A stretch of 64,000 bases of DNA. It comes from Gloeophyllum trabeum ATCC 11539. Taxonomy: Eukaryota; Basidiomycota; Agaricomycetes; Gloeophyllales; Gloeophyllaceae. Each line of letters opens with the position of its first letter. Position 1 is the stretch's first letter. The position numbers and the translations under genes are program-made. Below are positions 57,883 through 64,000 of the stretch, piece after piece. The notes under the pieces were generated by a model. That model made no database searches. It was not told where the DNA came from and saw only the letters and a program-made list of their open reading frames with translations. The DNA lies in assembly GCF_000344685.1 (NCBI RefSeq), contig NW_006920419.1, positions 172,891 to 236,890 of the forward strand. The letters are read 5' to 3'.

Positions 57883-60622
57883 CTAAATCGAAAAGCGTTC
57901 CTGGGACCCGACGTGATCATGTGAGTCTATGTGGTTGACGCGGTCAGGGCACAGACACTCACCCTCAGGCGAGACCCCTTCACTTGCAGCGTAGGTACAA
58001 TGAAGAGGAACAGAGCAACTACGATACTGCGTTCCATCAGCATCAAGTGCACCAGACCAGGTACGTGGAAGGACTTACGCAGCTTCGCACCCAAACACCT
58101 GCAGCGCGCCATGCCTCTCGGCCCAGGGCACCTGGAAGTACGCTACGCTGAACCCGCCGAGCGTCCTCGTCAAGTTGATCAACGAGCTGATCTCCCCGTG
58201 GTTCTTAGGGAAGCAGTCATTGCAATACGCGTCTACCCCCGAGGGCCGGTGCCGGTTAGCATTGAATAGACTGGGCAACGCGGAGCACTCACAGACGGCG
58301 ACTGTGTTGATCATGACAGCCACCTCGGCGATCCCCCACCCCATCACCACGGCGCCGGGAGATAAATGGTTCTCCACAGCCGCTCCGAGGAGCACGAATC
58401 CACAAATGTAAAGGGGTATCGCGATATAACATGCCCTGCGTGCATTTAGAGTGAACCAAGGCTCCGGTCGACGCAGTGCTCACCACAACCGGCTCTCAGC
58501 TTCGAATACACCCTTATTCCGTCGAATAGACCAGCTTTGAATCCAGTCGTTCGCGTAGCGGCCCGTGAGCTCACCAATTAGAACCGCGACCTGCACGGAT
58601 AACGTCAGTATGGTATCTGACTCGTGTCAAGCAATGAGCAAGTACGCACGATCGGGGTCCCGTAGCTCCCGGCGATAGCATACTGACTCCAGCCAAACCC
58701 GACAGGCGGCGGCGTGCCGAGGAAGACCGCCATGGTTACCTATGACGGAAGACAAACGAGTCTTTCTTTGCGTTGGATATCACGTCAATGCAGCGATGCT
58801 CACATTGATGCCTATACTGAATCCGAAGAGCATAGCCTAGCCGGGGCAGAATACAGTGTCAGTAGAAAGACAAATACGCAGAGGATGGCCCATCGAAAGC
58901 TTACCTCGAACAGCAGGATGCCCAACAGATGCGGCCGCCACAGTACGTTGATGTGGCTCACGAGACCGCTCATGACGGTGGGCCGGTACTTCGCCATCTT
59001 GAGGCCCATCATCCCGAGCAAGGTTTCAACCCGGTAGCGCAATCCCGAGCTCGGGCGGGGTGGCACGGGTTTAATCGAACGGTCGTACATTCTATACGTC
59101 AAGAATGAACATCTGTCTCCCAGACTCACTTGACTAGGAGGGGACTACACACGTCTCTTCACCAAAAAGTGCGATGAGGGCAACCACGACTGCGCCGTAC
59201 ATACACGCAATCCCGTACGACCATCTCCAGCTGCAATACAACGGACCGCGTCAATCTGGCGATACGTCAAGTGGACTGAGTATACGCACTTCGCTCTGGC
59301 AACCAGGAACCCGAAAGCGAACGGAGACACAAAGGGAGACACGATGAAGCCCATGGTCCAGATGTTGAGCTAAGTCATTTATGATCAGCGCAGGCTTCCA
59401 ATGTAACGGTAAAACGAGTCACCTTGCGAGCTTGCAGATGGAACGGGAACATATCCGTGACGATGTAAAGACCCTATACCAGAATTACATCTGAAAAGGG
59501 CATTCCTGGGTTTCATACGGAACACCTACTGTAACTTGTGGACATGTCCTATAGAACTATAAGCATTGGTCTGTCGTCTCACGACCGAGAGCTCACGTAC
59601 GCGAAGAAAGCAGTCAAGCAGCGCATCGCTGAACCGGGCCCAATTAGCATCTAACCGCTGACTACCCTCCGGGACACTCACCAGCGAAGGTCTTCAGATT
59701 GGGCGCGAAGGTGCAACCGACCAAGAAGCCCAAGGCTAAAACCTAAATCGTGATCCCTCAGTTTACGAGCCAATTACCCATCGCGAAGCCTTCTCACTTG
59801 TGACCAGAAAAGAATTGGCAGTCTTCCGAAGCGGCGCATGAGCATGACGGCGAAGATACCGCCCCACCCTGCGAGAGCAAAATGGGTCGCGACGCTACAT
59901 AAGGCACCCTAGTCTCAAACGCACCTAACAAGAATATACTCCAGCTAATAAGGATGTTAACATCTTAGCCTTCGTAGCTCAGCAGGAACTCATAAAACAA
60001 AACGCACTTTGAGGTGAGATTGTTTATCACACCCGTCGTGGTATGATATTCCTCAGCCAAGGCAAAGATCGCAGCGATGCCTTGTGGTTTATCCATCAGG
60101 GTCTCAGAATCAGGACCTAGCACCCGAGCACTCACCTACGCCGGAATCAAAATCCGGCACAATTGCTGCCAGAGTGATGATGAAGAGCTGGAGGGCCTTC
60201 CTTCGATCACTCCACTGAAATAACAAGTACATAAGTCTCAGTGCTCGCACGCGCGGTCACAGAAGAGAGAATTTGTGAGAGTGAGCGCACGTTCTGTGGG
60301 TCCTCTGGGTCATCCGTAGGCTGTGGCCAGAGCACCTTCGTCCCATCCTTGGTAAGTTTCAGCCTCGACGCGACAGCATCGCCTAATTCGATCCGCGCTT
60401 CTCTGAACGCAAGACACGAAACGTGGAAAGTCTCAGATATAGACCTTTGCTGTAAGAACGCGGCTCTCACTCGGGATCCACAACGAGCCGCCCAGCCCTA
60501 TCCTCATAGAACGCCAGGAGGTCAATCTCGGGGTCGACCGTCTCATACTTGCTCTCCGCAGACTTCTCCTGGTAACTCGGGCTGCTCCTCTCGTAATTCG
60601 TATCAGAACGAGTCGTCGACAT
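57883..60622 (-). CDS. Major facilitator superfamily transporter (drug:H+ antiporter-1-like)
   Basis: The start ATG (60620-60622) leads a hydrophilic N-terminus of some 90 residues (DDPEDPQNWSDRRKALQL), typical of fungal 12-TM DHA1-like MFS proteins. The segments then follow: IITLAAIVPDFDSGVGIAAI, NLTSNWSIFLLGWGGIFAV, the motif-A-like loop MLMRRFGRLPILFW, LALGFLVGCTFAPN, CLTAFFASTPMLIGLYIVTD, NIWTMGFIVSPFVSPFAFG, RWSYGIACMYGAVVVALIAL, a central hydrophilic loop, and six C-terminal helices including GFSIGINVTMAVFLGTPPP, WACYIAIPLYICGFVLLGA and LTRTLGGFSVAYFQVPWAE. The last coding bases lie in a short terminal exon ending ERFSI, stop at 57883-57885. About twelve introns. The substrate is unknown; export of small organic compounds or toxins is usual in this family. 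Confidence 0.85.
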
Positions 60623-60694
60623 AGCGCCAGAGTCGACCGTGCAGGGAGACGTTGAGCACGAGGGGTCAACGCGTCCCGTCACGGTCGAGCCTGG

Positions 60695-60702
60695 CTTATA
60701 AG
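60695..60702 (-). promoter_or_regulatory. TATA-like element of the MFS gene
   Basis: The palindrome CTTATAAG lies about 73 nt upstream of the MFS start codon on the minus strand. The role is inferred. Confidence 0.35.
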
Positions 60703-61194
60703 TCCTGATGGCAAGTCTGATTACCCCGGACTGCAGCTTGGCCAATTGCACCGGGCATTTTTATTTAGCGCTGAATACAACCCGCTGCTAGTGGTCGGTC
60801 AGTAAGTGCGCTAGTACAGAAGTGGACGGAGGCAAGGCGCACCTGACCCGCCACCTGCTGTTCCCAGGCCAAACGCGCCCCTACATTTGACTCGTATTGC
60901 CAAGATGTAATTCGGCGGAAAACAAGACTCTACTCATCAGGATCATGATACGGAGGTATGCTATGCTACAAATTGTACTCTGTAATCTCGCGAAATCATC
61001 AGCATTCAACGTTCAATTCTCATCACCAAATTTAAAAGCATTGCAATCCAAACCCCAGTTCCCCACCGATCGACCACTTCTCTTCCGCGCTAGCCCAGCA
61101 CAGGATCCGATCGCGATCAGGCACCTTAGCGAAACATCCTCTTCGCCTCCCGCGTTCCCTTTGCCTGCGGCCTTGACCCTCGCAATCCTAGACC
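60703..61194. other. Intergenic
   Basis: About 490 nt between the MFS promoter and the 3' end of the MATE gene; no supported feature. Confidence 0.45.
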
Positions 61195-63655
61195 TCAGAC
61201 ATGCTGCTGCGCACCCGCCCGCTGCTCCGCCCGCTTATCCGCCGCGAGCCTCACCCGCACCTTCTCGACCTCCCGCTCCCAGTCCGCGCCCAAGCACAGA
61301 TACGCGCCGATCGTCGCGACGAACACGAGCGACACCGTCAACCCGATCCACAGCCCCGCGAGCCCCATGTCGCGCTTGAACGCCAGCCACAGGCCGAATG
61401 GGATCCCGATGAGGTAGTAACCACTGTGAATACTGTCAGTCCGAGGGCATCACCAGACTGCATGGGTAAACGGTATGCCCGACCTTAGGTTCAGCATGGC
61501 TCCCGTGAACTGGAACAAGGGGCGGTTGTTTGCTATGTCAGGACATATGACCACGACACGGAAGGACGCAAAATGCGTACCTGCTTGCCCCTAGCGCGCA
61601 GAATCCCACCAGTCGTAGCACCCAAGCCGTCAAACACCTGGAAGAGGGCGACGAGCGGCAGAATCGAGGCCACCAGCTCGACGACGGCCGGATCGTCGTT
61701 GAACAAGTGTCCCCACGACTTGCGGAAGATCATGAACATCGTGCTGTTGCAACCAATGTGTCGTCAGTGCTGACAGTCGAATGCACAGTATCCTGGCTGG
61801 AGTCACCTTGCGATACTGGCTATCGCCAGCGTCACCAGTAACGAGGAGTTGGCTGCAATGCCGGCACGCTTCGCGTTCTCCTCGCCAAGAAGATTGCCGA
61901 CTCTAGTAAATATGATGTGTCAGGATTATCAGACGTCGCTAGTAGGCTAGTGAGTACCATACGGACCTGACGGAGGTGGCAACACTGAGCGCAAAGGGCG
62001 CTTGGAAAGTAGTCGAAGCCGAGACAAGCAGTACCGACTGCGTGGCCAGTGCCGCGGGACCGAGTCTGAGGCAATACCATGTTGAATCCAAGTTCTCGCA
62101 CCGGTAGAGTCGAAAAAAGCACTTACAAGCTGGCGGCAACTGTAAGGACGAGAGTATGAGCTCAAGGCCGATGTTGCGGAGAATAGAACTTACGTCCTAC
62201 TAGCTCCCACGACCACCACTACACCACACACATCCACTCTCAGATCCGACACCACGACGGTAAAACCAAACCACTCGCCTCAGAGCACACTTGCGCAGCG
62301 CCGGACAGCCCCAGCTGCACCAGAATCCCCAGACTCGTAAAGCTCCGCCGCGAAATCGGGTACCACGCAGTGCGCGGGACGAAGAACACACCGTATATGA
62401 TCGACGCGATGGAGATCAGGTTGAAGGAAATGGCGGTGGCGATGGGGGCGCCGATGAAGCCTAGTGAGAACGGCTTCGGACCCCAGACTACGTATCATAT
62501 TACGAGGTGAGATGGAGATTGAGATAATTCGGGGAAAGCGGGCCATACCGAGGAAGTAGTTTAGGACGGCGTTGATCGGGGCGACGACCATGATGATGCG
62601 TGTGGGGACCGTGAACAGTCCCTGGGACTGGAAGTATCGCCTGTGTGTCATCATGTCAGCAAATAAATCTCTTTGGCTGGGGGGCAAGTGCGTACCGGGA
62701 GATACTGTTGAACATGTACGCGGGGAGGCCGATGGAGGTCCACTTGAGGTAGATTCCGGCGAGGTGGGCAACTTCCGGCTCCTGTTTGAGGAAGAGGAGG
62801 ATTGACTCTGCATTGAACCATACGAAAAGGATGGGCTTGTGCAAGCATGAGCAAGGAGGCGGTCAAACTAGGACGTCTGGTCTTACAATCAAGCAAGCTG
62901 CCATAACCACGGCTACGCAGAACGAGGCGTTAGTCGGGCCAAAGGGGAAGATTTGGATAGGCACGCTTACCCATACGCTGAGCCCAGAGGCCGACGAGCT
63001 TGGGCTCTGAGGACGTCCATGCGCTCGGGAGCATGGTGTCGAGCGCACTGGCGAAGCCCTGGACGATGGACAGACCCGTCACGCTGGCAGTCATAGACCC
63101 CAGAGTGGCAGCAGCCAGAGCAGTAGTCGACAAATGTCCGATAGAAATAACAGACGCTACCACGAGCGAATATTCCAACACATGCGACCTGACCGAGTCC
63201 GATCTCAATTACGGAGGAACTAGCGGTGCACAAATGATGCTCATTTACCCAAAGACCGGTAAGGTGTACTTGACGAGGATCTTGATCTCCTCCCACACTC
63301 TGCGCGAGAGCGTCGTCTCGGAGTCGTGCCCCGGCGCATCGACTTCCTCCTCTATCCGGGGCACTAGCGGGTTCAGGAGAGGGGTATTCTCGGTCGGCAC
63401 GGGCCCCAAAGACTTGTCCCTCGCGGATATGGGAGCTATTGTCGGGTTCAGCGGCCTAATGAACGGCGGGGGGAGGCTGCTCCGCCGGCCTGGCCGCTCT
63501 TCGTCCTCGGGGGGCAGCAGCGAGTCCCGCTCTCGCTCCTCGGCGTCCGAGTCATCTTCGTGTGCGTCGCCGTTATGCCCGGCGTAGCGGGAAAGAATGG
63601 CGTAGTCGGACGGCAGAGACGAGGGCGCGGCGTAGTGCATGTACGTCGCGGACAT
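61195..63655 (-). CDS. MATE-family multidrug/toxin efflux transporter
   Basis: ATG at 63653-63655 opens a hydrophilic N-terminus of about 130 residues, with acidic and Pro-rich stretches and the sequence NTPLLNPLV. The membrane domain follows: LEYSLVVASVISIGHLSTTA, LAAATLGSMTASVTGLSIVQ with GFASALDTMLPSA (the MATE G-x-x-x-A-L-D-T motif), a VVMAACLI helix, IYLKWTSIGLPAYMFNSISR, RRYFQSQGLFTVPTRIIMVV, and GFIGAPIATAISFNLISIAS. The second half contains ATQSVLLVSASTTFQAPFAL, SVATSVRVGNLLGEENAKRA, VASILPLVALFQVFDGLGAT with TGGILRARGKQ, and a last pair of helices ending GLWIGLTVSLVFVATIGAYL. This matches the eukaryotic MATE family, including the yeast Erc1-like proteins, which are cation-coupled exporters at the vacuolar or plasma membrane. 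The stop is at 61195-61197. The gene is divergent from the partial gene at the right edge, with 298 nt between their start codons. Confidence 0.88.
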
Positions 63656-63953
63656 GGCTGGGCGCTGTCGTCGCCAGCGAGGACGGTGGCCGCTGCATTT
63701 TGACTGTCAAGCTGATAACCAGAATTACTCGTGGGAATGTCCAGTGCCGTACCGACCTCCGAGAGCAGACGTCCTCCCAGCCTTCTGAAGCGGTGTTTCA
63801 ACTGGGCCAATCATTGCAAGCTATTGCTATTTAGACTCAGCGGTCCTGGGAGTCGTTCAGGTAGTCTGGGGACAAGCCTGGGATTTTCCCGTGCACTCGG
63901 TTCCCACGGTCCCCGCCGTGTAGATCCCGCCGTATCGTGCTCTGGCAGCACCG

Positions 63954-64000
63954 ATGGACTCCGAGGGCGACCTCTTCGACGACCGCCTCAAGCCGCCGCT
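63954..64000 (+). CDS. Start of a gene cut by the window edge
   Basis: An ATG at 63954 opens a frame reading MDSEGDLFDDRLKPP up to the last base. The acidic, codon-biased start and the divergent arrangement with the MATE gene make a real 5' end plausible. The product cannot be identified from 15 residues. Confidence 0.45.
   Translation, partial: MDSEGDLFDDRLKPP

Noticed and set aside
59960..59990. tRNA D-arm-like TAGCTCAGCAGG stretch
   Set aside because: Lies within the MFS gene and lacks any matching anticodon or T-arm.
60897..61488. Plus-strand frames of 95-160 codons opposite the 3' end of the MATE gene
   Set aside because: Pro/Arg-rich shadows of the MATE coding strand.
50613..63655. 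A complete terpene biosynthetic cluster (synthases plus MFS and MATE exporters)
   Set aside because: No P450, reductase, acyltransferase or cluster regulator was found between them, and a membrane protein of unknown role intervenes; neighbourhood alone does not support a cluster.
1..64000. CRISPR arrays, bacterial operons, phage or viral genes
   Set aside because: No regularly spaced repeats and no prokaryotic or viral protein families were recognised; the RdRP is of the cellular RNAi type, not viral.

Overview
The window is nuclear DNA of a filamentous basidiomycete, most likely an Agaricomycete. Genes lie on both strands, are cut by many short introns (mostly 45-70 nt, GT...AG) and belong to families typical of mushroom-forming fungi: DUF6534 membrane proteins, a Git3-like GPCR, GMC oxidoreductase, DUF3433 membrane protein, class I terpene synthases, a cellular RNA-dependent RNA polymerase and an Ole1-type desaturase with a fused cytochrome b5. 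Nothing bacterial or viral was recognised. All exon structures were deduced by eye from reading frame and splice sites.

Layout, left to right: no recognised gene to about 2.2 kb; F-box-like protein (2.2-3.6 kb, +); Git3-like GPCR (5.6-7.2 kb, -), whose 3' part is duplicated across an N gap (4708-5331); a gene-poor stretch; RRG7-like mitochondrial nuclease-fold protein (-) diverging from the delta-9 fatty acid desaturase (+) at about 10 kb; an RNAi-type RdRP (12.7-17.1 kb, +); a peroxisomal ABC transporter (18.0-21.3 kb, -); a DUF6534 membrane protein (23.1-24.9 kb, -); a GMC oxidoreductase (27.7-30.8 kb, +); a DUF3433 membrane protein (31.4-34.5 kb, +); a MITE-like element with 27-bp terminal inverted repeats (34.8-35.4 kb); a secreted GPI-anchored protein (35.5-37.1 kb, +); an unassigned protein (37.4-39.2 kb, -); a second N gap (40094-40600), again flanked by two near-identical copies; a small acidic protein (42.0-42.6 kb, +); a delta-12 desaturase (44.6-46.4 kb, +); the decapping subunit Dcp1 (46.9-49.7 kb, +); two tandem terpene synthases (50.6-53.9 kb, +), the second frameshifted; a multi-pass membrane protein (54.6-56.5 kb, -); an MFS transporter (57.9-60.6 kb, -); a MATE transporter (61.2-63.7 kb, -); and the first codons of another gene at the right edge.

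Common themes: lipid metabolism is well represented (delta-9 and delta-12 desaturases plus a peroxisomal acyl-CoA-type ABC transporter), and two genes act in RNA metabolism (RdRP, Dcp1). The terpene synthase pair has transporters to its right, but no P450 or other tailoring enzyme was seen next to it, so a complete biosynthetic cluster is not supported. The points most worth checking are a 4-nt deletion exactly at the metal-binding motif of the second terpene synthase, the two gap-flanking duplications (probably assembly artefacts), the MITE, and three 7-8 nt microexons inside conserved motifs.
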